Assembly: GCA_036852015.1 (NCBI GenBank)
Contig: JAANDG010000382.1
Location: 1 to 64,000 of the forward strand
Length of the DNA stretch: 64,000 nt
Source: Pelodera strongyloides
Taxonomy: Eukaryota; Nematoda; Chromadorea; Rhabditida; Rhabditidae
Direction of reading: 5' to 3'
Within the stretch, counting starts at the first letter, position 1. Each line of letters opens with the position of its first letter. The translations under genes and the position numbers were made by a program. This document shows positions 24,328 through 36,458 of this stretch, piece after piece. A model generated the notes under the pieces. It was not told the DNA's origin. It did no database searches and was given only the letters and a program-made list of their open reading frames with translations.

Positions 24328-27067
24328 TTAGAAAATAAGTAATCGATTTGCATACTGATGGAAAAATCGAGCATTTAGAGAGGAGCAACTTGGGACTGTA
24401 TTTGAAGCAGAATATAGCTCATCATTGCAATATCCACACGACGATCGGCAAACTCTGAAATTAAAGTTTGAAATTAATTAATACCTTTTATTTTACTTGA
24501 CGGACGCTTGTAGGACTATGATATTTCGTTTTTTTTAACCATAGCGTTTCCAAAATATACCGTACAATACAGTAATATAGATTTATGGCCTCGTTTTTGT
24601 GACTGCTTACGGATAATTCATTCAAAACTGAAATGCTAATTGTGAGGTAAAATAGTAGGATCTATTATATATCACTACTTTATTCACACACACAATCAAT
24701 CAGATACAACATCAATCAAGTACATGGAACAAGTGCGGAAAGTTTCTAGTTTCGATCAATACTGACCTGATGGCAAATTCCGTGTCCTTGCACGAGTATT
24801 TTCCTAGGCCGGACTCCTTGAATCGGCGACAGAAACTGATCGAATGCTGAAAATGAATACAAAATTGTCGCTAATTACTAACAATAAGCCCTTGTCAACT
24901 TTTCTTCCCGTTTGGTGTGTTAGTTGCTTGACCTGTGACCGCAGAACCCATCTGCTGACCAGTTTGATGTCGTGCCGCGACCAAGCTTCATCGAAAAGCG
25001 CCATCAACTGTTCACCAAATAGTCACCAACCGGTCACCAAATAGTTTACTTCGGGGAACACCATTAGGTGACTGGCCAACGACGGTTTTTCTGTGGTTTA
25101 GGCTATTAAAGGGATCAGCTCACCTTAAATTGTGTCTGTTTTTTTTGTTTCTTTATTTTCTATAAGGGATAGTAAAAATATGGAATAGAAAAAGTAGTGT
25201 TGAATTTCAATACTCACGAAGATATTGGGTGATAAAGTGGTGGATTGATCGGGCCGAAATGCAAAAAGGGCAATTGTCCTGCCTTGTTTGTATAGGATAA
25301 TTGCCCTTTTTGCATTTCGGCCCGATCAATCCACCACTTTATCACCCAATATCTTCGTGAGTATTGAAATTGAACACTACTTTTTCTATTCCAAATTTTT
25401 ATTATCCCTTATAGAAAATAAAGAAACAAAAAAAACAGACACAATTTAAGGTGAGCTGATCCCTTTAATAATTAATCCCTTTTTCGGTGCAGTACAAACT
25501 AAAAAAAAAAAGAATTGCCATGCAATAACCTATGTATATAACAAAATTATAAGTTATACACTAACTACACCGTTAAACACTGCTAAACCATAGCTACCAT
25601 TCAACTACAAGGCTAATATCTATTATTCGTATAATTCATAACATACATTCTCTGCGTACCTACATATTCTAAGGTAAGTGTCTTATACAGTTTTCCCAGT
25701 TTTTTCTTCCTTTCAGGTATTCTGAGGTATCTACTCAAGGTTAGTTTCTTCATTACCTTTTCATTATTAAATTATAATAAAATAATAATAATAATAATAA
25801 TAATAATATATATCCTTATATTATTCATACTTGCTCACTTCTTTACTGTTGCCGAAATTCTACTCTGATCATATATGGTCAATCATACAACACTTTCATC
25901 TTCCTTTTTAACCTGTACTCAAGCCTGAGGTCATCGTACTGATGAGGCCCTGCCCAGGCAAATTCCTCGTATACGATTAAGGGTCGAAACGGGGTGTCAT
26001 GTAATATATACATGACCTCTTACTTATCTTTCTATATCTTTCAGATCACTCTTTCTTTCAATATCTTGCCCATACATTAGTTTGCTCTCTTATTATAATA
26101 TCACACTTTTATTCATTTATTTCCATATATTCAATTACTATAAATGTAAAAATCATAATTTATTCTAAAAAATCGCACCTTATCCCTGCATACAATCGGT
26201 GCTTTCAGCACGGCTCGCGCGTTGTCCATGTGTATGTTGTCTGAAGTAATTATTAGTCGATAATTGCCTTTTTTGAATAATTAATAAAGGAATAATACAT
26301 AATCAAGTGATTTACGATGACGTAATACATAGCACGGCAGTCCTACTAACATTAGCTAAAATAATGCATACAAATAATGAGTTGTAAACATAGCGAAAAA
26401 TTGATTGGAAACGAACTGCTAATTAAGAAATTATTAGAAATTAACAGAAAAAACTAAATGAAACCAACTATTCTCAATATATTTCCTGCATTCGGAACAA
26501 CAATCAATTGTATGGAAATCGTGGTCCGCCAGGCATCGTTTCTCAAAAGTGGCCGGTTGAGTTTTCCTGTCAATAATTTGCATATAGATAGATTACTGAC
26601 GCCGCTGAGGACTGAAGATCTTGCAATCATTCAGGCAATTGCCTCTGTTTAAAGCGGAATAAAGGCCGGTTCGTGAACCATATGTTAAAAAACTGCATTA
26701 TCATTAATTTTATCCAAATGAGTACGATTAGGATAAAAATAAATAAAAAATTATTTAGTGACTGATGTGCGCTCATTATTTTGCCCATGATTAATACAGT
26801 AATTGAGTGCAACAAATACTGTTCAAACCTCAAGCTCTGGCAGGCAGCCTCCCCAAAACGATCACGACAACATGGTAGAGCGGCGGAATCTGTAATAGAT
26901 TTATGGTGGAAAGGTAAAGATAAGATGATGACATAAACAGTGAGGAAGCCAGCTACGTATGAATGCTGACGATGAAATTTCAAAGAACAATATTCAGCAA
27001 GGAATACAGTACCCATTGCTGATTTGTGACTGATCAATTTTTTATCAATATGCAAGCAATTAGACAT
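24328..27067 (-). CDS. ShK-domain protein C
   Basis: Proposed exons: 26798-27067 (ATG 27067), 24767-24846, 24328-24454 (TAA), in phase; 158 residues. A leader-type acceptor (gtattttttag then AAAATG) lies just upstream of the ATG. A hydrophobic segment (VAGFLTVYVIILSLPF, about residues 39-54) could be a late signal sequence or anchor; an in-frame intron (gtcagc...attacag) could instead remove it. Then a Cys motif CCRDRFGEAACQ and a C-terminal ShK-like half (GKYSCKDTEFAIR / VCRSSCGYC: C-x9-C-x3-C-x2-C). The second intron (about 1.95 kb) contains a family D foldback element. The ShK call rests on the cysteine spacing; the exon 1/exon 2 junction is the weakest part. Confidence 0.55.
25106..25468. 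mobile_element. Foldback element, family D
   Basis: Second copy of the 19754-20116 element: ends ttaaagggatcagctcacct and aggtgagctgatccctttaa, same length (363 bp), about 93-95% identical by eye. Confidence 0.92.
25469..26640. other. Large ShK C intron, simple repeats
   Basis: An AT-rich stretch with an (ATA)n run at about 25780-25810. No coding exon recognised on either strand, although a short + frame at 26458-26652 is open. Confidence 0.35.
26648..26740. mobile_element. Partial family A-like element
   Basis: The left end tttaaagcggaataaaggccgg is followed by a degraded loop (atccaaatgagtacgattag). No right end found. Confidence 0.45.
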
Positions 27068-27342
27068 TTTCTAAAAAATACATGAACCCTGAGACCTGAG
27101 ACTGGCATACGTGTAGATGGTCAGCATTTAGCTACATACAGATGATAGCTTTTAGTGTGGGTTAAGTTCTTTCGGCTTCCGGGCCAGGACTAGTAACCAG
27201 ACTATTTTTTACTAAAATTTCTGTAAAGTGAAGGCATTGATTATTGATCTTCTATGATAAACGTTTTGAACGGGTCAGCATTCTATTCACTAAGAAACAA
27301 ATGAACAACAATCTGTGATCTTACAATTAGTTCTTTTTTCAG

Positions 27343-28043
27343 ATGTTGGGGGAAGGCGGCACCAAACTAGACCCTTTGCTTAAGAGGCTTGAGTCACCGT
27401 AAGCCTAAGCCGCTTCCGCGTGGTTGTTGCGCTAGCGCAGCCTTGCGCGTGCGGCATGCGAGGGAACGCACGTAGCACAAATTTGCAAAACTTGGATACT
27501 GCTTCCTACTTCTTTATCGTTTATTATTATAAAGCATGCACCATCGTTCAATTCATAACTTGCTTGTGCGATTTCTTAAGTTTATGAAAAAAAATCTTCG
27601 AAGCACCGCTTGGAACTTTGCTTATAGTACGATACATATTTTATCTAAATACGCTACAAAATACGCTTTAATCTAAATACGCTACAAATCAAAGAAACGC
27701 CAGAAAAAAACGAGATTTCTTGGAAAATGATCCATGCAAACTAATGGAGCAAAACGCGTAAAGAGGCGTTTTTGTGGGAAGCGTCGTGGAACACTGTTTT
27801 CTAGGTATAACTCTATTTTCTGGCTTTTGCCGTATACGATACACTCACACTACATTTTTTTTTTCAAAAAGACTGAGACAAGAATGAGATTTCGCTTTAA
27901 AAATTTAGTTGTAAATTAAACTTATAGCATTGCATTGTACACTGAAACTTTTTTTTGTCTTTTTATTTATTGTTTTCAACTTATTTTCCCCCCACTTATT
28001 ACAGGGATAAGTTACTCTGTCCCTCTCTCTGTCCCTCTCTCTG

Positions 28044-28081
<38 letters not shown>

Positions 28082-29666
28082 ATGAAAATGTTTGTAATTT
28101 AGTTTTTTTTTGCTTGGTCCAAGCTGGTGAAGCCTTGCTCAAATCTTATTTTTTTTTACTCAAACTTCCATAGTGATAAGTGCGTGGTTGAACATTTCTC
28201 AGTTATGCATCAGAGACGAAAAGACGAGCAAATTCCATTTGCGCATCAAAAAACTTGAGTTTGTTTGCCGAGTGAAATGAGGTTTTGGGGGTTAGAGACG
28301 TTCCACTCCTAAGCTATAGTCGAGTTCAACAAAACTCGTTCGGAAATCTATCGACGCTGAAGTTTTGCATAAATTAATAATAATAATATTCATAATCATT
28401 TTGTACCGTATTGTACCCTATGTTGGCTATGTTGTTATTTAAATGAATGAGTATGATCCCTCCCTGATTTAAATAGCGTCTCGATTTTTTTTCCAGACAT
28501 GAAACAAGTGCCAAGTTTTAATTCTGTAGTTCTACTGATATTTTCTGTTCTCGATGTCAAATCTCTTGCTTTTTGCCTTATTTCACACAGAATCTGTTAT
28601 GTTTTATAAGAACTCTTCTTCCAATTCGATAACAATTTTGTGAAGAACTTCTTTGCTAATTCAAGGATTCAACGCGATTGAAGTTTTCTATCACGGTGGA
28701 CGAAAAAAAAAGTGACCCAAAAAAAAAGCATATTTTCCAGCATGTCCGTGAATTCCTATCAAGGGATCATTTTTCTTCAAAGAATACTATTGTCTGTAGT
28801 TTTCGGTCTCTTATTGTGCACAAGGAATTTCATTTAGCTCTATGGACTCTCCTTGAATTGTATTCTCTCTAGTTAGTTCCACTTCAGGATTTGCCTATTG
28901 TTTTAGTCGTCTAGCTGTCTCTTCTATTCCCCCTATCTCTCGCCGATATCGAACCGGAATCTCATCATATCCCCCAGGTTCTGATAAAGAAATAATCATC
29001 TATCAGGTGTGCCACCTACGCAAAAGGAACCTACGCCGCCTACGGGGCGTGGCCTGGGTAACAGTGTGAGTGAGCACGCAAAATGAGGAGAATCCGAGTA
29101 GCATGACTGGATGAGAGCGCTCGCAAAGTACACACAAAATGAAGAGATGCCAAAGAAACCCGAAAATATTAATAATCAATGTTAATCAATCAAACCCACA
29201 TTCTAGTCTGCAGGCCTGCCTGGGGGTCGGGTATACTATGCAAATGGGGAAGGCCTAGACTAGTGCAGTCACTACAGAGATTGTGTAGGAGCAGGAAATA
29301 TGCATATAAGGAGATTCGAGGATTTGGCAGGGAGAAACAGAGAAGTTGGAACAGAGAGGAGAAAGAGAGAGAGAGAGAGAGAAATAAGGGAATAGAGCGA
29401 GACAAAGAGAGTCACAGAGAAATTGACTTGGCTGAAGATCTCAACTGATTGTGCACAGAATATCATATCCCCTATTGTGTTTTTCATAAAATAGGAGGAT
29501 GGCCTTCGTATTAATCAGCCAGGATCTATTTGCATATTTTTCGGTTGTATGTATTTTACTGTTTAAATCTTATAATTAATTTGTATCATGTTATTTGCTT
29601 TTTCACTTACATCTAATAATACGATTTATTCTCGTTAGCAATCCCCATTACATACCAAGTGCTTGG
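27343..29666 (+). CDS. Possible two-exon start of an unrecognised gene
   Basis: After a strong 3' splice signal (ttcttttttcag, ending 27342) an ATG opens MLGEGGTKLDPLLKRLES, followed by a strong donor (caccgtaagcc, exon 27343-27398, phase 2). The first downstream segment in matching phase is 29639-29666 (ctcgttag / NPHYIPSAW / gtagtt). No third exon found. Reading without splicing gives a 19-residue peptide. Only signals and phase support this; no family recognised. Confidence 0.25.
28018..28080. repeat. (CT)n microsatellite
   Basis: tctgt/ccctct repeats passing into about 28 bp of pure CT. Confidence 0.95.
28498..28610 (+). CDS. Possible signal-peptide first exon
   Basis: A leader-type acceptor (gattttttttccag, ending about 28496) is followed at once by ACATG and an open frame MKQVPSFNSVVLLIFSVLDV then KSLAFC that looks like a signal peptide and ends at TAA within about 110 bp. 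No downstream exon identified, so this is only a candidate small secreted peptide. Confidence 0.2.
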
Positions 29667-29939
29667 GTAGTTTACTAAAAACGATCATCGGGGCAATATA
29701 CGGAACGGAAACTGCAGCCTGGTTTTGGCACCCCACCTTGTTGTGCCAGAAGTGTGCCAAACCGCGGTGTCGATCGCCAGCCCAACCCTTGCGCGTCCAA
29801 GTTAGGATGTGCCTCCGTATTTTACCTATTTCCTATTTCTGCCGCACCAAAACGGGGTTTTATGTTTTCTCAAAAGTTCAGCGTTCGGTTTCTGTTGTGG
29901 TGCGGCTAATTCGCATTTTTCTTCAATAAAATCGAATAC

Positions 29940-31974
29940 TCAATGGCATCATGTAATTCGATTAGGCTAGTGCGCACTGGAACGCGTTGGAGACCGAAAG
30001 GTGCCAGTTGACGTTTGCTCGTAACCGATCGTAAGGTGTACAAGAGTGTACTCAGGTCCGGTTTATGTGAGAACTAATTACCTTGAGGTGAATTTTTTTT
30101 CACTTAATGTGGTGAACCTGCCGTTGCGAGCTGTTACAGCAGTATAACAGTCGTTTTTTTGTAGCGTATATTACACTTTGTATTACAATGAAGTGTGCTC
30201 AAATTACTGCGCGATTCCGCGCGATTTTTTATTCTAATTATATGGAATGAAGATTGTTATATCTCTCTCAATATATCACCACAAACTCGACTACTAGTCT
30301 GCGCGCCATTGTTTTGTTTTCCCATAAATTTGGCGAAATCCTCGGAACCCGACCTTGAATCCTTTTTATGACTCTACCTTAGTTAACTACTGCAATTTCC
30401 AGCAAAAAAACGTGGCTAGACGTATAACAGCTGTATGTTTTTAAGTGTCTGTATCTTGATTGTACGCTACAGTTACAGTCTGTCTGCAGACTTCTCTACC
30501 ACCTTTATTAAATCTCTAATATGGGCTCAGTTTAACACTGGGTTAGTTAAGTCTATCTACAGCTTAACTACGTCTAAAACATGCATCTCGAGACCCTCTA
30601 ACATCTACATATAGACAATGGTATGCTAATGCTTTGCTATATGTAACGTATAAGGTAAGAAGGAGCTTCACCCTTTTTTGTATTGTTAGCTCAAGCATTC
30701 CAATTATTCTCCAATTATGCCTGTTCTCAGGGAAAGTCATAATCTTTTCATTGTCTTTTTTACTCTCTCTCTCTCTCCCTCTCTCCCTCTCCCTCTCTCT
30801 CTCCTCCCCTCTTTCTTTATTTATTTCTTCTCTCTCCCATTTTCTCTCCCGATCCTCTCTCTAATCCCTCGGAACATAAGAACAAGACACAATTGATAGT
30901 GGTGTTCCACTTGTACTATATGTGCAAGGTGTACACTGTACTACTACTGATAGTGCATATATCCTCTGACTAGACATCGTAAATCTCTTATTACCTTACT
31001 TACGCAAGGCAAGTTGGATGTGTTCTATAAAAAATGCCACTTTCTTTGTACTATCGATATCACTAGACAATAATACAACTGATTACCTGTGCGCTATTGA
31101 TGTAAAAACAGTGATTACCTTTGTGATACATACTTTAGCACATAGTAGTCAAGTAGTCACTCTAACTATATGGACACCGTAAGCGTTCTTACTACCAGAA
31201 TTTGAGTAGTTGAAGTTTAGTGACGCAATTGCGCGACCTCGTAACTCGAAGCTTATTGTTAGAGTAACTATGAACTATGATTTCTAATTCACTTTCATAG
31301 CACGCCATGGTGTCTTCAACGCACATTCATCTAGAATTGCTTACTTCACTCTACTTCCGCTAATATATTATTAACAATTATAAATTTCTGTTTTTTTCAT
31401 TTGCTTATGATTTTACCAGTCGGCACACGCCGCCTGAGGCGACTTACATGGAAATATGATTGATTTAGCATGGGCATACTTATATACAAAGCTTCAAACG
31501 TATCATAAGAAGTTCACATAATAGGAAACAATTGCATACGCATACTTCGTTATTGAGCTGCGAAACTCTTTTTATACCCGAACACGAAATTTGCATTTCC
31601 GTAACGCACATCGGTATGCAAATTACGCTACAGTTACTCTTTTATATAATAAGATTGTGCAACTTTATCTCGCACTACTTATTAATCTAATTTTTGCAAT
31701 ATATAGCTTTCCGGTGTTTTCAAATACCATAGCACGCGTATTTCGCATGATTCTCTAACTTCGTTATTACTCATTTTTAACAGTTCCTAAAACTGTAAGT
31801 TTGAATAAGATCCAGTGGCGACTTATATGTGCCAAGGGGAGCATTGTCAGCAAAAAAGCCGCACTGTCACATTGAATTAAACTCAAAAACTCCTAGCTCA
31901 GCGGAATGTGACTTGTCTTTATTTTTATTGAACAGTTTTCACAGGCAAGAACGTTACGTCGGAGCTTTTTGGCT

Positions 31975-32041
<67 letters not shown>

Positions 32042-32401
32042 GCAATTTACTATCCGGGCGCAACAATTTGACCCGGCGAGGTTGATGGTAAATAAGTTAT
32101 GCGTAACCTTCGCACATAAAGTCTGCACGAGATTTCGTATGTTTGTTTAATCAGCTCAAGGTAGCGCAAATAGATATCGCAACTGCCCGGTATCCGTTGC
32201 AAAATCCTTAGCGATATAAACACTGGATAGGTAGTAATCGATAAGTTTCCATAAAAATATTACCAATTATTTTTATTTTATTTACATATTTCTCAAGCAC
32301 TGTAGGTACCGGACCCTTCGTAGGACAGACTATCGTGCCACGCTTCATCAGTCCCACTTTGATAAAAATACATATAAACTAGATTATTACTGTAACACGC
32401 A

Positions 32402-32444
<43 letters not shown>

Positions 32445-32784
32445 TCTCTGTCTCTCTCTCACTGTCATCAATCGGCCAGTCGAAGGAAACCAATATGCTC
32501 TACTTTTCTTAACCGCGCAGAAAGATTTATGAACTCAACGCGATTGTTATAGATTTACCAGTTCTATATTATTTGATCTAGTTATTGTATGTATACATCA
32601 CAAATGTAAAATAACTTATTAAGTATAAAGAAGTCGTGCGCATTGTAATTTTCAAGAAGCTTGAGAACACCAATACACGAAACTAAAAATCAGAAATAAA
32701 CCTGCGCACGACTCATGTTTTCAATGTTCAACTTAATTTCCGTTACACTTGCGAGACTTTCGAGGTACAAGTATTCAATAAAGA
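29940..32784. other. Intergenic, repeats only
   Basis: No supported exon. CT-rich microsatellites at about 30763-30860 and 32401-32460, and a (TA)n run at 31977-32041. Confidence 0.4.
31977..32041. repeat. (TA)n microsatellite
   Basis: About 65 bp of uninterrupted TA dinucleotides. Confidence 0.97.
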
Positions 32785-32964
32785 TTAAAGCGAAATACCC
32801 GTCGGATTTTAAAACGCATCATGGACAACTGAATTCTTACGTATTTATGCTAATTTGCTCGAATTTAGCTCGATTTTTCATTCTAATTTATGCTCATTCC
32901 CATAAGCTGCATAAGAATCTAACGTACTCGATGCTTTCAGAAACCGGCCGGTATTTCGCTTTAA
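32785..32964. mobile_element. Foldback element, family A
   Basis: Ends ttaaagcgaaatacccgtcgg and ccggccggtatttcgctttaa, 180 bp, TTAA on both sides. Confidence 0.9.
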
Positions 32965-34079
32965 AACGATGGAGAATTTTGCTTCTAACTTCTTCTAGCC
33001 ATTGATCTTTTTACGAATAGCGTTCCCTTTTTCGCCTTCAATAGATTATTTCAAAAAACGCATGCAAAACACTTTTGTTTTCATCTGGTGCTATAATAAA
33101 AAGCATGTCAAATGGCAAAAACTGCCTACTTTTTACAGAAAAATTATCAGAGAAAGAACATTTTACGTTTTCTTAGCGCTGATGGGGACATTTTATTGCA
33201 ATTGTTCAAGGTTAAAATGCGACAGTAAACACTGCGGGGGGGTTACACTGAGCGAAAGTGTTAACGATATTGATTAGACTGTGATGTAGCTTTTACTTGA
33301 TGAAATACGAACTAGATTCTATACTCCAACTGTCTAGGTATTAAATCCTACTAACTATGTATGTACTCTGTGATACTATCAATACTAATAAAAATCCCTA
33401 GTATGATGCGTGCCAAAGATATGCAATACAACATATACAACTCTACACTTCAATATTTTAACCTCATCATATTTTTCCTGATTACCTATTTATTCTATTT
33501 TATAGCAATAATATAGGAAAATGTTATTATCAGTATCTTCCTATTGTTACTTTTTATTGGTTCTCATGTTTTAATGTTTTTTTATTCGCAAAGCAACTCA
33601 TTAATGTTTCTTTTGTGTGTCCGTCAAAAAAAAGTGTCAAAAGTAGCGTTTGTTATCATTTTATGGTTTTATCACAAAGAATGTGATACGTTTTCGTTTG
33701 TCCAATTTTTCTACGGTAATTTATCATTTACGCACTTCTTATCATAACACAAAATGGAAGATTGTAATATTTTGGACGTTTCTGTTTCTGACAAAAATGC
33801 TTTTTGTGACTTTTTTTATTTTCGACAATATTTTTAAAAGTCATTGAAAATAAGGCATTTTAAATTTCTATGGAATAAAATGGATATGGGACCAGTTGTA
33901 CGACCCAATTAGTGAGTTGTATAATTTTCTTTTTTATTAATATTTTATGTATTACGCGTTTCTAAGTAATTATAAATTGCGAGTTTTTATAATAATGCAT
34001 ATAGAACTGTTTTCATACATTTACATTCTGAAGCTTCGCTACGTCCAAATTTCCAATCCATCTATACATGTATAAGTAT

Positions 34080-34140
34080 AATCTTTATGATGTATCGGTA
34101 GTGCAACCACTAACTCCAGGGGTCCAGGGTTTAAGCTGTA
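34080..34140 (+). pseudogene. tRNA-like fragment
   Basis: An A-box-like ggtagtgcaacc and B-box-like ggtccagggttta are in tRNA order, but no stems close. Likely SINE or pseudogene remnant. Confidence 0.3.
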
Positions 34141-34785
34141 CAACTTATGTGCCGTTCTAAGTCGTGCATCATTTTTATGGCTTTATGGCTCTCCCTGTCC
34201 GCTAAGCACTGGAATATGAATATCGGGGAAACGCCCAGACACTGAGAAATATTGTCAAATTTCGATATTATGCAAATTTACCGTAGTTTGTCTTTATAAT
34301 GGTGTATGTTCTTTTATATCAAAATCGCACGGCGTCAAACTGGTCAATCTTCAAACCCTTCTGTTTTATATAATAAGATGTAGAAATAATATTTGGCACA
34401 AAAACATTTGGTGATAAGATGTCATTTCAGTTTCTTACATTGTCTCGGACCAAAAAATCGGCTCTTATGTGACGTTGTTACACTTGTATTTTCTAAAGAT
34501 AATCTTCGAGTTAGGTTGAGTATAGTTGGGTAGCGTTGTTTACGATAGAATTAAGGCTCCTTAGAGTATAAGTGCAATCGAAGCACATATGCTAAGGAAA
34601 TAGGGGCCGATAAAGCACTTATTAAAGGGGAAATATTGTGGGTTCATAGGACGAGGTTGCCAGATGGCGTTATGACACACATGGGGGGAGGGAATAAGCC
34701 CTGCTTTCATCACTTTGGATTTTCTTGGGACTTGTTCTTTTTTTTACTAATGAAATATTTTTGTTGTATTAATCATTCTGCGACC

Positions 34786-34963
34786 TTAAAACGAACTACC
34801 GTCCGGTTTTTGAAACTCATCGTGGTCAACTGAATTCTTACGTATTTATGCTAATTTGCTCGAATTTAGCTGGATGTTTTAATTTATGTTCATTTGTATA
34901 AGCGGCATAAGAATGCTGATGTACTCGATGTGTTTCAAAAACACGGCCGGTATTTCGCTTTAA
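34786..34963. mobile_element. Foldback element, family A
   Basis: Ends ttaaaacgaactaccgtccgg and acggccggtatttcgctttaa, with the standard loop (gctaatttgctcgaattt). Confidence 0.88.
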
Positions 34964-35975
34964 CTTTTCATTGTTCTAGTAAACATTTGAAGGTTCTTAG
35001 TTTGTACACATGTCTTTTTTGGTTTGTTATTCGTCTATTTTAATTGTTCTTAAACCACTATAATTTGTGACCATTCAAGTAATAATTACTATTATAACAT
35101 AATTATTTTTGGATAATTTACTCTGCATACATATCATAAAAAGAATACTGGCGGCCCGGCCCTTCTTAGGGATTCCAATTGTTCTCGTGCAATAAATGGC
35201 TTCGGTGAATTCGAGACAAAGCCCATATATAAAGCAAGTGTCCCGCTTTATGTGCATCATTAGCTCAGTCTTGCTATACGATTCTGTTAATAATTAAACT
35301 TAGCCACTACTCTGCCCTCTTTCTCTATGTAAAGTATACCAGCTAAAGCAGACTTTATTTGAAACATATTGTTGAAGTATATGTCGTATACAATTTACCT
35401 GATGAGTTTCTCGAGAATTTTATTTTATTTATTTATTTATTAAATACACCAAAAGGTGTGCATCCGAGGATGAAAGTTAAAAACGAACATACAAACGGAA
35501 ACAGATGACTGATTTGATTAGCAATGAGATTTGACATTCTGCATTTGGAATATTGTTGCAAAGGAATAAAGCCAGCATTTTTGTTTGAGCAAACCTTGAA
35601 TCAATCCCTTTAGCAAATAATGTGGTATTTCCATGTTACCTTAAAAAATGAGCCACATTCACGAACAATGTTTAAGAAATAAGTAGACATACTACCTTAT
35701 TGGGACCTAGAAATAAATGTTAAAAACTAGACAACAGAAAGTTAAACCCTAGCACCGTGAATACCCTCCACCCGCAGGAAACCGAATGCGTTACACTGAA
35801 ATACCACTGAACCGCAAATGGTTGTTTTTTGAGTGGTTAATCCACTAATTCAGTCAGGAATACCCCGTTCGTCGTAGTAAATTACTTTATGCTTATGCTT
35901 ATGCTTGTTATTGTTGTTTACCTCAATTTACCTGTCCATTTGTCGCATAAAATTCTTCTTTTGCTCTATTCTCTT

Positions 35976-36372
35976 TTAAAGGGACAGGCCCATGAAAGTA
36001 AACCTATATTTACGATACGTTCATAATGACTATCAAGCATTTTTATTACAATATATACAAATTAAATTTCACATTTATTTGCCATGGAAAACTTTTTTAC
36101 GATGCGCTCAGCTTAAATGTATACCATAAAGCCGCAAATATCCTTGTCGTCTATGCAAATTTATCGTGAAATTATAATGCGATTAAAATTTGCATATATA
36201 GCTTTGAAATCTGCAGTTTTATGGTATACATATGCGTTGAGCGCATTGGAAAAAAGTTTTCCAGGGCGAATAATGGTGAAATTTAGTTTGTATATATTGT
36301 AATAAAAATGCTTGATAGTCATTATGAACGTATCGTAAATATAGGTTTATTTTGATGGGCCTGTCCCTTTAA
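35976..36372. mobile_element. Foldback element, family B
   Basis: Second copy of the 10877-11272 element (ends ttaaagggacaggcccatga and tgatgggcctgtccctttaa). It ends 82 bp upstream of the leader acceptor of the Rho GTPase, so it lies in the likely promoter. Confidence 0.9.
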
Positions 36373-36450
36373 GCGAGATCTATATTACCCGTCTTGCTTA
36401 ATATAGTATTTAGACTTACAAGGCTATTTTTTTAATCGATTTATTGCTTT

Positions 36451-36458
36451 TCAGTAGT
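36451..36458 (+). promoter_or_regulatory. Probable trans-splice acceptor of the Rho GTPase mRNA
   Basis: ttgcttttcag followed 4 bp later by the start ATG (36459): a 3' splice site with no matching upstream coding exon, as expected for spliced-leader addition. Confidence 0.6.

Larger units (their letters stand above)
32965..35975. other. Intergenic upstream of the Rho GTPase, no gene seen
   Basis: Apart from one family A copy and a tRNA-like fragment, only short low-quality open frames. A degenerate gcttat repeat (cttatgcttatgcttatgc) at about 35887. Confidence 0.35.
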
